64,000 bases of DNA, taken from positions 543,898-607,897 of the forward strand of contig NZ_LMEH01000001.1 of assembly GCF_001425325.1 (NCBI RefSeq), written 5' to 3'. Both the position numbers and the translations under genes were made by a program. Numbering within the stretch: the stretch's first letter is position 1; every line of letters starts with the position of its first letter. This stretch comes from Leifsonia sp. Root1293. GTDB lineage: Bacteria; Actinomycetota; Actinomycetes; Actinomycetales; Microbacteriaceae. Shown here one piece after another: positions 17,729 to 26,620 of this stretch. The notes under the pieces are model-generated. The model had not been told where the DNA came from, made no database searches, and was given only the letters and a program-made list of their open reading frames with translations.

Positions 17729-18757
17729 GTGTACGCGTTCATCTTCCGTACCTTCTTCGCGCGCATGGACCCTGAGCGTGCCCACCATCTGGGCTTCGTG
17801 GTCATCCGGATGCTGGGCTGGCCGGTCATCGGGCCTCTCGTCGCCCGCTTCACGCGGTCACCGAGACCGCAGCCGGTGCGCGCGCTCGGTCTGACGTTCC
17901 CGACGCCGTTCGGCGTTGCCGCCGGGTTCGACAAGAATGCGCACGCCGTGATCGGCCTCGGCCGCCTCGGTTTCGGCCACATCGAGGTCGGCACCATCAC
18001 CGCCCACGCGCAGCCGGGCAACGACAGGCCGCGCCTGTTCAGGCTCGTTCCCGATCGTGCCGTCATCAACCGCATGGGCTTCAACAACGCCGGCGCCGAT
18101 GTCGCCCGAGCTCGACTCCTCGCCCTGCGCCGCAGGCGCAACCGGCCGGTCATCGGCGTGAACATCGGCAAGAGCCGCATCACCCCGGTCGAGGAGGCCA
18201 CCGAGGACTACCTCGCCTCCACCCGGCTGCTCGCCCCGCTGGCCGACTACCTCGTGGTCAACGTGTCGTCCCCCAACACACCGGGGCTGCGCGGCCTGCA
18301 GGAGCTCGAGCTGCTGACGCCGCTGCTCACCGCGGTGAAGGCGGCGGCCGGAGCGACTCCGCTCCTGGTCAAGATCGCCCCGGATCTCGAGGACGACGCC
18401 ATCGACCGCATCGCAGGTCTCGTCGTGGAGCTCGGTCTCGACGGCATCATCGCCACGAACACGACGATCTCCCGTGAGGGCCTGGCCACACCGGCATCGG
18501 TCGTCGAGGCTGCCGGCGCGGGCGGCCTCTCCGGAGCACCGCTCGCTGCCCGGTCGCTGGCTGTGCTCCGCCGCATCCGTGCTGTGGTACCCGACTCGCT
18601 GTGCGTCATCTCCGTCGGCGGCATCGACACGGCGGCGGATGTCGCCGACCGCCTCGCGGCAGGCGCCACCCTCGTGCAGGGCTACACCGCCTTCCTCTAC
18701 CGCGGCCCCCTCTGGGCGCGGCAGATCAACCGCGGACTGGCCGAGCTGCCGCGGTAG
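17729..18757 (+). CDS. pyrD: Dihydroorotate dehydrogenase (quinone), class 2
   Basis: Membrane-associated flavoenzyme of pyrimidine synthesis that oxidises dihydroorotate to orotate with quinone. The 342-aa length and N-terminal amphipathic stretch (FIFRTFFARMDPERAHHLGF) are typical of class 2. FMN/active-site blocks include GVAAGFDKNAHAV, VINRMGFNNAGAD, VNVSSPNTPGLRGLQ with the catalytic serine, and ISVGGIDTAADVADRLAAGA. GTG start 6 nt after nrdR. The stop codon lies in a 16-bp tandem repeat. Confidence 0.97.
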   Translation: MYAFIFRTFFARMDPERAHHLGFVVIRMLGWPVIGPLVARFTRSPRPQPVRALGLTFPTPFGVAAGFDKNAHAVIGLGRLGFGHIEVGTITAHAQPGNDRPRLFRLVPDRAVINRMGFNNAGADVARARLLALRRRRNRPVIGVNIGKSRITPVEEATEDYLASTRLLAPLADYLVVNVSSPNTPGLRGLQELELLTPLLTAVKAAAGATPLLVKIAPDLEDDAIDRIAGLVVELGLDGIIATNTTISREGLATPASVVEAAGAGGLSGAPLAARSLAVLRRIRAVVPDSLCVISVGGIDTAADVADRLAAGATLVQGYTAFLYRGPLWARQINRGLAELPR

Positions 18758-18786
18758 CCGCGCACGGCGCTAGCCGCGCACGGCGC
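18755..18786. repeat. Perfect 16-bp tandem duplication at the pyrD stop
   Basis: TAGCCGCGCACGGCGC occurs twice head to tail (18755-18770 and 18771-18786). The first unit begins with the pyrD stop codon. Each unit is rich in CG steps and could fold locally. Confidence 0.9.
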
Positions 18787-19135
18787 CGGCCGGCGGCCGC
18801 CCGCGCCTCCGTGGTGTACGAGTCAGCGGATTCGAGCGCTGCACAGGGTCGAATCGGCCGGTTCCAGGCCGCATCCGCCCTCGACTCCGCTGACTCGTAC
18901 GGGGCCATAGCCACCCGCGTCGCCTCGACGTGCCTCAACACACTCGCGCCCACTTCATGAGAAAGCGGCCGCATCGCTTGACGCGGGAGCGGCTGCGGAG
19001 GACCGTGTTGTGCAGCTGCGGTGGCGAAGGAGCATGCAGCGGTGTTCTGACTCGTCTGGAGCGGCTGATCCAACGCCGGTCCTTCGAGTTACGCATGCGG
19101 CCGGTCCTGACAGATGTCGACCGGAGGAAACTCTC
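18758..19135. other. 378-bp intergenic region pyrD to secreted protein gene
   Basis: No convincing gene. It holds the second copy of the 16-bp tandem repeat, a large inverted repeat (18816-18900) and, at its end, a GGAGG ribosome-binding site for the next gene. A 69-codon open frame at 18930-19139 is arginine-rich, lacks a good ribosome site and is not accepted as coding. Confidence 0.7.
18816..18900. repeat. Long inverted repeat (21-nt arms, one mismatch)
   Basis: The left arm at 18816-18836 begins GTACGAGTCAGCGGA and the right arm at 18880-18900 ends TCCGCTGACTCGTAC; the arms pair over 21 nt with one mismatch, around a 43-nt loop that itself contains GC-rich self-complementary sequence. 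It may be a terminator, a structured RNA or a small repeat element. There is no U-tract after it. Confidence 0.75.
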
Positions 19136-20209
19136 ATGAGAATCAGAAGAACGCTGCTCTCGGGTGCCGCTGCCGCGGTGCTCGTCCTCACGTCGTTGCT
19201 CGCCCCGTCCGCGGCGAACGCGACGACTGACGCCGGGGGCGGGGGCGGGGGCGGGCACGGCGGCGGACCCACCGAGTCCGTACTCGTGTCCGGGCTGCAG
19301 GGCGCCAGCGGGAGCACCATCGGGCCGGACGGTGCGCTGTACGTCACCGAGGGTGCGATCGGCCAGGTGACCCGGATCGATCCGCGCACGGGCGCGACGT
19401 CCCCGCTGGTGACAGGGCTGCCGCCCGCGATCATCGGCATCGGCGGTGCCATCGACGTGGCCTTCATCGGCCGCACGGCCTACGTCCTCGTGACGATGGT
19501 GGGCGATGACGTGCCCGGTGCCACCACGAACGACACCGTCGGCATCTACAGGGTCGACGGGCCGAACAGCTTCACCGTGATCGCCGACATCGGTGCGTGG
19601 TCGATCGAGAATCCGCCCCCAGCCGACTTCGACATCTTCATCGCCCGGGGAGTGCAGTACGCGATGCAGCCGTCCCGTGGCGGCTTTCTCGTGACCGACG
19701 GGCACCACAACCGCGTGCTCACGGTGTCGCTGTCCGGGGCCATCAGTCAGCTCGTGCAGTTCGGCAACATCGTTCCGACCGGCCTGGACACCCGTGGCTC
19801 AGTCGTGTACCTGGCCGAGGCCGGGCCGGTTCCGCATGACGCCTCCACCGGAAAGGTCGTCTCGTTCGGCCGATGGAACCCCCGGCCCCGCGACGTCGCA
19901 TCCGGATACAGCCTCCTCGTCGACGTGGAGTTCGGCCGCTGCGGACTCTACGCGCTCTCCCAGGGTGACGCGCCGGGTGAGGTTCCCGCGGGATCGCCCG
20001 CCCTGCCCGACAGTGGTGAACTGCTGAAGGTCGACCGCACAGGAACGTTCTCCGTCGTGGCAGACGGCCTCGACCTGCCGACCTCCGTCGACTTCAGGGG
20101 CGACACCGCCTACGTGGTCACGCTCGGCGGCGAGGTGGTGAAGATCACCGGCATCGCCAGTGCCGGGCAGCACCACCGTGGAGCCGGATGCGGACACGGC
20201 GGACACTGA
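19136..20209 (+). CDS. Secreted ScyD/ScyE-type beta-propeller protein
   Basis: A 357-aa exported protein: signal peptide (about 1-29, basic start, hydrophobic core, cleavage near ANA-TT), a glycine/histidine-rich linker (GGGGGGGHGGG), then NHL/SMP-30-like repeats such as GASGSTIGPDGALYVTEGA and PTSVDFRGDTAYVVTLGGEV. It resembles the ScyD/ScyE family, whose founders lie in scytonemin gene clusters; most actinobacterial members have unknown roles. The C-terminus is again His/Gly-rich (GHGGH), possibly metal-binding. ATG 19136 follows GGAGG. Confidence 0.85.
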   Translation: MRIRRTLLSGAAAAVLVLTSLLAPSAANATTDAGGGGGGGHGGGPTESVLVSGLQGASGSTIGPDGALYVTEGAIGQVTRIDPRTGATSPLVTGLPPAIIGIGGAIDVAFIGRTAYVLVTMVGDDVPGATTNDTVGIYRVDGPNSFTVIADIGAWSIENPPPADFDIFIARGVQYAMQPSRGGFLVTDGHHNRVLTVSLSGAISQLVQFGNIVPTGLDTRGSVVYLAEAGPVPHDASTGKVVSFGRWNPRPRDVASGYSLLVDVEFGRCGLYALSQGDAPGEVPAGSPALPDSGELLKVDRTGTFSVVADGLDLPTSVDFRGDTAYVVTLGGEVVKITGIASAGQHHRGAGCGHGGH

Positions 20210-20215
20210 CCCGGC

Positions 20216-21565
20216 TCAGAACAGAGCGTGGATCCCGGTCGCCACAGCGTAGATCGTGACGCCGGCCAACGCTCCCACCACGGTGCCGTTGATGCGGATG
20301 AACTGCAGGTCCTTGCCGACCTGCAGTTCGATCTTCTCGGTCGTCTCGCGGGCATCCCAGCGCTCGACCGTCTCGCTGATCACGGCGGCGAGGTCGTGCC
20401 TGTAGTTGAGCACGACGTAGGTGGCGGCATCCGCGATCCAAGCGTCGACCTTGCCCGCGAGCACGCGATCCTTCGCGAGCCGCTGACCCACCTCCACGAG
20501 GGCGGCATCCGCCCCAACCCGCAACTCGCTCTGCGGGTCGGCGAGCGAATCGGCGAGGCTCACCTTCACGGAGCTCCACAGCTCGTCGGCGAACTCGCGC
20601 AGCCTGGGGGACTCGAGGAAGTCGGCCTTGATCCCCTCGACGCGCTCGATCATCTCGGGGTCGTGCTGCAGTCTGTCGGTGACGCCGGCGAGATACCGAT
20701 CGATCGAGAGTCGCAACGGATGCTGCGGATCCTCGCGCACCGACTGCAGCAGCTTCAGCACCTCGCGGTGCGCGCGGTCGTCGACGATGCCGCTGACGAA
20801 CCCCGGCACCCAGCGGGGGAGACGCTCCGAGACGACGTCTCCCAGAGCATCCGGGTGCGCCACCAGCCACGTCTCGGTGGCGTCGAGCACGGCGTCGACG
20901 GCAGCCCGCTGCTGATCGGCCGCCACGAGCTGCGACCCGACCCTGCCGAGGGACGGCGCCCACTCGGGTTCGAACAGGTGGCGACGGGCGAGCCGCTCGA
21001 TCACGTCGCGCACGTCATCGTCGCTGAGCAGCCTCAGCATGCCCTGCGCCGCCACGGCGCCCTCGGCACCGACGCGGGCGGCGTTCCTCGGATCGGCGAG
21101 CCAGGTCCCCACCTTGTCGGCGACGCTGAAGGTGGCGAGCTTGCCGCGGACGACCTCCTCCGACAGGAAGTTCTCCTCCACGAACTCTCCGAGGCTCGCC
21201 CCGATCTCGTCCTTGCGGGTCGGGATGATCGCCGTGTGCGGGATCTTCAGGCCGAACGGATGCCGGAACAGGGCGGTCACGGCGAACCAGTCGGCGATGG
21301 CGCCCACCATCGCACCCTCGGCGGCGGCGCGCACGTACCCGAGCCACGGGTAGGCGTCCTGCAGGGAGAACGACACGGCGAAGACGACGGCGGCGAGCAC
21401 GAGGAGTCCGGCCGCGATGCGCTTCATCTGGCGGAGCGCGACCAGCCTGTCGGCATCCGCCTCGCTCAGGATCCGCGGTGATGCCGCTGATGCCGGTGCA
21501 GCCGCTGCAGCCGGTGATGTCGGTCCGGCCGGCACCGCCGTGCGCGGATCTGCCTGCTGAGTCAT
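20216..21565 (-). CDS. DUF445 family membrane protein
   Basis: A 449-aa protein with an alanine/proline-rich N-terminus, a hydrophobic helix near 45-70 (IAAGLLVLAAVVFAVSFSLQ), the conserved block AAAEGAMVGAIADWFAVTAL then FRHPFGLKIPHTAIIPTRKD, a long helical middle and a C-terminal helix (INGTVVGALAGVTIYAVATG). This matches DUF445 (YheB/YjiN-like), of unknown function. ATG 21565 follows AAGGGGG, excluding the longer start. It is convergent with the ScyD-like gene with 6 bp between stops. Confidence 0.9.
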   Translation of the reverse strand: MTQQADPRTAVPAGPTSPAAAAAPASAASPRILSEADADRLVALRQMKRIAAGLLVLAAVVFAVSFSLQDAYPWLGYVRAAAEGAMVGAIADWFAVTALFRHPFGLKIPHTAIIPTRKDEIGASLGEFVEENFLSEEVVRGKLATFSVADKVGTWLADPRNAARVGAEGAVAAQGMLRLLSDDDVRDVIERLARRHLFEPEWAPSLGRVGSQLVAADQQRAAVDAVLDATETWLVAHPDALGDVVSERLPRWVPGFVSGIVDDRAHREVLKLLQSVREDPQHPLRLSIDRYLAGVTDRLQHDPEMIERVEGIKADFLESPRLREFADELWSSVKVSLADSLADPQSELRVGADAALVEVGQRLAKDRVLAGKVDAWIADAATYVVLNYRHDLAAVISETVERWDARETTEKIELQVGKDLQFIRINGTVVGALAGVTIYAVATGIHALF

Positions 21566-21641
21566 CGAGCCCCCTTCCGCTGTGAGTGTCGCTCCCTCCA
21601 CCGTATGCCTCGTGGAGCCCGCACCCGCCGGTGATCAGGCC

Positions 21642-22562
21642 TCAGTTGTCGGCTCCGATGGGCGGAAGGTGCTCGCTGCGGTGGATCTCGTACGTCACGG
21701 CGTTCCCGGGGGAGTCCGGGTCGTCGGTGATCGGCTTGTCCGACATGAAGAGTCGGATGGCATGGGCCAGTTCGCCCGGGTGGCTGAAGTTGATCGCGTG
21801 GGCGGCGCCCTCGATGACGACGAGGAGCAGATGGTTGTCGGTGCGCACTGCGATGTCGTGCACCCGCTGCGGACCCGGCATGAGGGGGTCGCGGGTGCCG
21901 ATGACGACGAGAGTGGGGATCTTGAGGGCCAGCAGCCTGTCGAGCGTCGGGTACTGGGTGAGCGCTCGGAACATCCTGACGGTGCTCGGAACTCCGAACC
22001 GCAGGTAGTCGGGGGTGGCGACGCCGACCATCCGCGTCGGCTCCCGGCCGCCGTCGCGAGCGAGTTGACCTACCGCGCGCCTGAGGGGTTGATTGTGGAT
22101 GCCGCCGGCGGGGGAGACCAGAACGGCCCGCTCGAGGCGTTCCGGATAGTGGTGGGCGAACTCCAGGATCACCGGGCATCCCATGGAGTTGCCCACCAGG
22201 CTCACCTTCTCGACGCCACGATCGTCGAGAAAGCGCGCGGCCGCGTGCGCCAGGTCGGGCACGTCGAGAGTCCTCGGTGCCTTCCCGCTGCGGCCGAATC
22301 CCGGCAGGTCGGGAACGAGGGTGTGGAACTCGTCACTGAGCAGTGCGGCCGTCGGCAGGAGATAACGGCCGGACAACCCGAAGCCGTGCAAGTGCATCAT
22401 CACCGGGGCACCAGGGGGCGCCTCGGGCGATTCCCTGTAGAAGAGGTCAATGCCGTCTACGGTGGTCCAGCGTTCAGCGAGGCTCGACGCCGGTCGGCGC
22501 GGAGTGCGACGCGCGCGACGGCGCTCCTCAGCGGACTCTCCGGACTTCTTCGGTTCCTTCAT
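21642..22562 (-). CDS. Alpha/beta hydrolase
   Basis: A 306-aa alpha/beta-hydrolase-fold enzyme. Oxyanion motif HLHGFG near 57-62, nucleophile elbow VGNSMGCP with Ser126, acid in VVIGTRDPLMPG and histidine in EGAAHAINFSHPGE complete a catalytic triad. The substrate is unknown; similarity is to the broad C-C hydrolase/lactonase group. ATG 22562 is preferred to two upstream in-frame ATGs because AGGGGG sits 6 nt before it. An arginine-rich leader (about 1-30) precedes the fold. Confidence 0.88.
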   Translation of the reverse strand: MKEPKKSGESAEERRRARRTPRRPASSLAERWTTVDGIDLFYRESPEAPPGAPVMMHLHGFGLSGRYLLPTAALLSDEFHTLVPDLPGFGRSGKAPRTLDVPDLAHAAARFLDDRGVEKVSLVGNSMGCPVILEFAHHYPERLERAVLVSPAGGIHNQPLRRAVGQLARDGGREPTRMVGVATPDYLRFGVPSTVRMFRALTQYPTLDRLLALKIPTLVVIGTRDPLMPGPQRVHDIAVRTDNHLLLVVIEGAAHAINFSHPGELAHAIRLFMSDKPITDDPDSPGNAVTYEIHRSEHLPPIGADN

Positions 22563-22713
22563 CGGCAACCCCCTGTCCATCAGGTGATTCTCGGCATCAT
22601 CCGTGTCGGCGACGCGCTTTCCCCCACGGTAGGCCCAGAAGCGGTCGCCGCGCATCCGCCACTCCTGTCGGCCGGTTCGAGGGGCGACGACCGCGGCATC
22701 CTGTCGACCGCGG

Positions 22714-23397
22714 TCATGATTCAGGCGCCGACGGGCTGATGGGCGTGTACGAGGCGAGTGAACGCCTGTAGCCGCGGTATCCCAACATCAGCCAGACGAC
22801 GACGGAGAGCACGACCAGCACGGCACCGACGACGATCGCCAACCCGTATAGGCCGGTGAGCGCTGCGATCAGGCCGCCGACGAACATGCCGAGCACGGCC
22901 GAGTTCACGACGATGATGAAGACCATCGAACTCCCGGCGACCTGGGTGGAGCCGCGCGGCCGGAGGAACGAATAGGTGCGTTGCATCCCGACCTCGTCGT
23001 CATGGGCCGATGCGAAGAAGTACCGCTCCACCCCGGGGTCGATGTCCACGTACGCGGCACGCAGCCGGTTCATCGCGATGACGAACATCATGTCCTCGTC
23101 GGCGACGTTGATCACGCGGACCTGGGTCAGGATGCCGATCACGTACAACAGGCCCAGGATGCCCAGCGCCGACGGGGCGAACGGCCCGCTGTACTTCGTG
23201 GCCTGGCCGAGGAGGCTGACACTCACCAATGCAGCGGAGACGAGAGTGAGGAAGATCGCGATGCGTGTGAGCACCTCGGCCTGCGACGTGCTCCGCGACG
23301 CCAGGAGTCCCCAGTGCTCCGTGGCGAGGATCTGCGCGCGGACGCCGGGCGGAACCGGCGGCGGTTCCGCGGAGGTCGGCGATGCCGCATCCGTCAT
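22714..23397 (-). CDS. Membrane protein of unknown function (four TM)
   Basis: A 227-aa protein with four hydrophobic helices in two pairs (about 44-64, 78-95 and 157-180, 185-205). An acidic loop between the pairs contains VRVINVADEDMMFVIAMNRL. The N-terminal proline-rich segment is cytoplasmic by charge. The family was not recognised. It is transcribed away from tRNA-Gly and separated from it by the hairpin at 23489-23519. Confidence 0.78.
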   Translation of the reverse strand: MTDAASPTSAEPPPVPPGVRAQILATEHWGLLASRSTSQAEVLTRIAIFLTLVSAALVSVSLLGQATKYSGPFAPSALGILGLLYVIGILTQVRVINVADEDMMFVIAMNRLRAAYVDIDPGVERYFFASAHDDEVGMQRTYSFLRPRGSTQVAGSSMVFIIVVNSAVLGMFVGGLIAALTGLYGLAIVVGAVLVVLSVVVWLMLGYRGYRRSLASYTPISPSAPES

Positions 23398-23488
23398 GGG
23401 TCACATTGTGCTCCCGTGATGCGTGTGCCCGCCAGAGGCCGTGCGCGGCCGGCGACTGCTCGGCGCGGTGCAGCCCCTGCAACGACGA

Positions 23489-23519
23489 AGGCCCGGCCAC
23501 TCGCGGAGTGTCCGGGCCT
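23489..23519 (-). terminator. Hairpin terminator after tRNA-Gly
   Basis: Arms AGGCCCGG (23489-23496) and CCGGGCCT (23512-23519) enclose a second stem CACTC/GAGTG with a GCG loop. The stem is strong but has only a weak T-rich tail on the minus strand. Confidence 0.65.
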
Positions 23520-23524
23520 CGTTG

Positions 23525-23598
23525 TGGAGGGGATGACGGGAATCGAACCCGCGTGATCAGTTTGGAAGACTGAGGCTCTACCATTGAGCTACATCCCC
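23525..23598 (-). tRNA. tRNA-Gly (TCC)
   Basis: A 74-nt cloverleaf on the minus strand: acceptor GGGGATG/CATCCCC, D-arm AGCTCAATGGTAGAGC, anticodon loop CTTCCAA with anticodon TCC, and T-arm GGGTTCGATTCCC. CCA is encoded (plus strand 23525-23527 TGG). Reads GGA/GGG glycine codons. Confidence 0.97.
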
Positions 23599-23712
23599 GT
23601 GGCCTTCGTGAAAAGGCAACTCGACCATCGTAATACAGACTGGCGCGTGCTCCGTGCACGTGGGGTGCGATGCCCGGCTGCGGATCGGACGGAACGCACG
23701 GATGCCGTGCAG

Positions 23713-23718
23713 TAGACT
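23713..23718 (+). promoter_or_regulatory. Candidate -10 for tRNA-Pro/tig transcript
   Basis: TAGACT about 74 nt before tRNA-Pro. It could drive the tRNA and trigger factor together. The -35 is not clear. Confidence 0.3.
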
Positions 23719-23792
23719 TTCCGAGGTTCCCCGCTATCGCGTGCCTTGGCGCGTGCCTCGCGATGGATCGAGAACGAGTTGAGCGGATGACT

Positions 23793-23869
23793 CGGGGCGT
23801 AGCTCAGCTTGGTAGAGCGCCCGGTTTGGGACCGGGAGGTCGCAGGTTCGAATCCTGTCGCCCCGACCA
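23793..23869 (+). tRNA. tRNA-Pro (TGG)
   Basis: A 77-nt cloverleaf: acceptor CGGGGCG/CGCCCCG, D-arm AGCTCAGCTTGGTAGAGC, anticodon stem CCCGG/CCGGG with loop TTTGGGA (anticodon TGG), T-arm CAGGTTCGAATCCTG, and encoded CCA. It lies 41 nt before tig in the same direction. Confidence 0.97.
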
Positions 23870-23910
23870 CCGCATCGACACACCCCCTCATCTACAGGAG
23901 ATCTTCCCCC

Positions 23911-25344
23911 ATGCCGAACACCTCGGTTGAGAAGCTCAGCCCGACTCGCGCGAAGCTCACCATCTCGGTGACGCCCGAGGAGCTGAAGCCCAGCATCACC
24001 CACGCGTACAGCCACATCGCCGAGGAGATCAACATCCCCGGCTTCCGCAAGGGCAAGGTTCCGCCCCCCATCATCGACCAGCGCGTCGGCAAGCTCGCCG
24101 TTCTCGAGCACGCCGTCAACGAGGGCCTCGACGGCTTCTTCCGCGCCGCCGTCGCCGAGCACGACCTGCGCACCCTCGGCCGTCCGTCCGCCGACATCGT
24201 CGAGTGGCCCAGCGACAAGGACTTCTCGGGCGACCTGCTCGTGCACATCGAGGTCGATGTGCGTCCCGAGATCGACCTTCCCGACTACAACGGTATCGAG
24301 CTGACGGTCGACGCCGTCGAGGTCGGCGACGAGGAGATCCAGAAGGAGCTCGACACCCTGCGCAGCCGCTTCGGCACCCTGAGCACCGTCGACCGCCCCG
24401 CCACGAGCGGCGACTTCGTCACCATCGACCTGATCGCCACGATCGACGGCGCCGAGGTCGACACGGCCAGCGGCATCTCCTACGAGCTCGGCTCCGGCGA
24501 CCTCATCGAGGGCATCGACGAGGCGCTCGAGTCACTGACCGCCGGCGAGGCGACGACCTTCGAGTCGAAGCTGCTCGGTGGCGACCACGAGGGCGAGACC
24601 GCTGAGATCGCCGTCACCGTCGTGGCCGTCAAGGAGCGCGAGCTCCCCGAGGCCGACGACGACTTCGCTCAGATCGCCAGCGAGTTCGACACCCTCGACG
24701 AGCTGAAGGCCAGCCTCGCCGAGCAGGCCGGCCGCTCCAAGACGTTCGAGCAGGGCGGCCAGGCCCGCGACCTCCTCATCGAGAAGCTCACCGAGCTGGT
24801 CGAGGTTCCGGTTCCCGCCGGTCTCATCGAGGACGAGGTGCACCGCCACCTCGAGAACGAGAACCGTCTCGAGGACGACGAGCACCGCGCCGAGGTCGCC
24901 ATCTCCAGCGAGAAGACCTTCCGCACGCAGATCCTGCTCGACGCCATCGCCGAGGCCGAAGAGGTCAAGGTCAGCCAGGACGAGCTCTCGCAGTACCTCA
25001 TCCAGGGCGCGGCCCAGTACGGCATGGACCCCAACGAGTTCGTCCAGGCACTGAGCAGCAACGGTCAGATTCCCGCCATGGTCGGAGAGGTCGCCCGCAA
25101 CAAGGCCCTCGCCCTCGTGCTCGGCAAGGCCGTCGTCACGGACACCAACGGTGCAGCCGTCGACCTGTCCGACTTCGTCGTCACCGAGGAGGACGAGGAC
25201 GAGGCCGAGGCCGATGTCGTCGCCGAGGCTGAAGAGGTCGTCGAGGACGCCGAGGCGGCCGACGCCATCATCGAGGCCGAGGAGAAGCCGAAGAAGAAGG
25301 CCCCCGCCAAGAAGAAGGCGGCTGCCAAGGCCGACGCCGAGTAG
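23911..25344 (+). CDS. tig: Trigger factor, ribosome-associated chaperone
   Basis: Ribosome-bound chaperone and peptidyl-prolyl isomerase that meets nascent chains. The 477-aa protein has the N-terminal ribosome-binding domain with the signature GFRKGKVPP, a central FKBP-type PPIase domain (about 160-245) and the helical C-terminal chaperone domain. The last 55 residues form an unusual acidic then lysine/alanine-rich tail ending in [16 protein letters not shown] lies 10 nt before ATG 23911. It sits upstream of the clpP1P2-clpX region, the usual protein-quality cluster. Confidence 0.97.
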   Translation: MPNTSVEKLSPTRAKLTISVTPEELKPSITHAYSHIAEEINIPGFRKGKVPPPIIDQRVGKLAVLEHAVNEGLDGFFRAAVAEHDLRTLGRPSADIVEWPSDKDFSGDLLVHIEVDVRPEIDLPDYNGIELTVDAVEVGDEEIQKELDTLRSRFGTLSTVDRPATSGDFVTIDLIATIDGAEVDTASGISYELGSGDLIEGIDEALESLTAGEATTFESKLLGGDHEGETAEIAVTVVAVKERELPEADDDFAQIASEFDTLDELKASLAEQAGRSKTFEQGGQARDLLIEKLTELVEVPVPAGLIEDEVHRHLENENRLEDDEHRAEVAISSEKTFRTQILLDAIAEAEEVKVSQDELSQYLIQGAAQYGMDPNEFVQALSSNGQIPAMVGEVARNKALALVLGKAVVTDTNGAAVDLSDFVVTEEDEDEAEADVVAEAEEVVEDAEAADAIIEAEEKPKKKAPAKKKAAAKADAE

Positions 25345-25363
25345 TCAGCAGTTCCATTTCGAG

Positions 25364-25394
25364 AGGGTCGATCGCTTCTTGCGATCGGCCCTTT
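25364..25394 (+). terminator. Rho-independent terminator after tig
   Basis: The stem runs AGGGTCGATCGC (25364-25375) to GCGATCGGCCCT (25381-25392), paired over 12 positions with one G-T wobble, around a TTCTT loop and followed by TTC. Confidence 0.85.
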
Positions 25395-25415
25395 CGCGTA
25401 TCCGAGGGAGAACGG

Positions 25416-25916
25416 ATGCAGCACGCCATGCACTCCGACGACTGGGACGCCCGCATCGACGCTGTCTGGGCAGCTGCCGACGAGCTCGGTGACGACGCCG
25501 TCATCCAGCGCATCGACGCGCTCGCGGCCGAACGCGGGGGTGACGACGCCCGCTCCGCGTTCGAGATGGCCGGCGCCCGCGACTCGGCCGGGCTCGAAGC
25601 CGATGCAGCCCTGCTGTACCGCCGGGCCATCGCCCTCGGCCTCGACGAGGTGCATCGTCCGCAGGCCGTCATCCAGCTCGCCAGCACCCTCCGGAATCTC
25701 GGAGAGGTGGAGGAGAGCATCCGGATGCTGGAGACCGAGCGCACCGAGCACCCGGAGTCCCCGCTCGACGATGCGGCCGCGGCGTTCCTCGCGCTCGCCC
25801 TCGCGACTGCCGGGAACGCGGAGAGGGCGGCATCCGTGGCTCTCAGCGCGCTCGCACCTCACCTTCAGCTCTATACGCGCTCGGTGCGCGCCTACGCGGC
25901 CGAGTTGGCACTCTGA
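25416..25916 (+). CDS. Tetratricopeptide-repeat protein
   Basis: A 166-aa helical protein with TPR-like repeats, for example EADAALLYRRAIALGLDEVH, then QAVIQLASTLRNLGEVEESI and AFLALALATAGNAERAASVA. It is related to the small TPR proteins (TPR_5 type) often found alone in actinobacteria. No catalytic domain is present; a scaffold role is an inference. It sits between the tig terminator and the clpP1 promoter, so it may be an independent unit. Confidence 0.82.
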   Translation: MQHAMHSDDWDARIDAVWAAADELGDDAVIQRIDALAAERGGDDARSAFEMAGARDSAGLEADAALLYRRAIALGLDEVHRPQAVIQLASTLRNLGEVEESIRMLETERTEHPESPLDDAAAAFLALALATAGNAERAASVALSALAPHLQLYTRSVRAYAAELAL

Positions 25917-25925
25917 CCCCGACTC

Positions 25926-25939
25926 TGCTCACGGCGAAC
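25926..25939 (+). promoter_or_regulatory. ClgR-like operator upstream of clpP1P2
   Basis: TGCTCACGGCGAAC matches the core of the ClgR consensus (CGCYNANRGCGWWS) with one mismatch, the first base. ClgR activates clpP1P2 in Streptomyces and Corynebacterium. The site lies about 29 nt upstream of the putative -10 box. Confidence 0.5.
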
Positions 25940-25967
25940 ATGGCCCGGTTCCGATGATCGGCTCGGT

Positions 25968-25973
25968 TAGATT
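25968..25973 (+). promoter_or_regulatory. -10 box for clpP1P2
   Basis: TAGATT lies 31 nt before the clpP1 ATG, with GAAGGAG as ribosome-binding site between them. Confidence 0.45.
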
Positions 25974-26004
25974 CGTCTTACGCGATAACTGAAGGAGCGA
26001 CACA

Positions 26005-26592
26005 ATGGCCGAACCGACACTGGGACCCAGTGTTTTTGACCGCCTGCTGAAGGACCGCATCATCTGGCTCGGTTCCGAGGTGCGCGACGAGAACGCCAAC
26101 GAGATCGCGGCGAAGCTTCTGCTCCTCGCCGCCGAGGACTCGAAGCGGGACATCTACCTCTACATCAACTCTCCCGGCGGCTCGATCACGGCAGGCATGG
26201 CGATCTACGACACCATGCAGTTCGTTCCCAACGACATCGTCACCGTCGGTATCGGAATGGCGGCCTCGATGGGCCAGCTGCTCCTGACCGCAGGCACGAA
26301 GGGCAAGCGCTACATCACCCCGAACGCCCGCGTGCTCCTCCACCAGCCGCACGGTGGCTTCGGTGGAACTGCGAGCGACATCCAGACCCAGGCCCAGCTC
26401 ATCCTCGACATGAAGCGCCGCCTCGCCGAGATCACGGCGGCTCAGACGGGTAAGACCGTCGAGCAGGTCAACGAAGACGGTGACCGCGACCGCTGGTTCA
26501 ACGCGCAGCAGGCACTCGAGTACGGCTTCGTGGACCACATCCGCGAATCGGCGCTCGACGTGTTCGGCGGCGGCGGCACGGACGCCAAGTAG
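26005..26592 (+). CDS. clpP1: ATP-dependent Clp protease subunit ClpP1
   Basis: Serine protease subunit of the heteromeric ClpP1P2 barrel, which degrades proteins delivered by ClpX or ClpC. The 195-aa protein has the triad Ser88 (MAASMGQ), His113 (LLHQPHGG) and Asp162 (DRDRW), with the family blocks [26 protein letters not shown] precedes the ATG. clpP2 follows 28 nt downstream and should be co-transcribed. Confidence 0.97.
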   Translation: MAEPTLGPSVFDRLLKDRIIWLGSEVRDENANEIAAKLLLLAAEDSKRDIYLYINSPGGSITAGMAIYDTMQFVPNDIVTVGIGMAASMGQLLLTAGTKGKRYITPNARVLLHQPHGGFGGTASDIQTQAQLILDMKRRLAEITAAQTGKTVEQVNEDGDRDRWFNAQQALEYGFVDHIRESALDVFGGGGTDAK

Positions 26593-26620
26593 AGCACCGA
26601 AGAGAGACAAGGACTTAGAC

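Noticed and set aside
18930-19139. Small ORF overlapping the ScyD-like start by 4 nt
   Set aside because: Arginine-rich, no ribosome site, and spans the region between repeats; overlap with the next ATG looks accidental.
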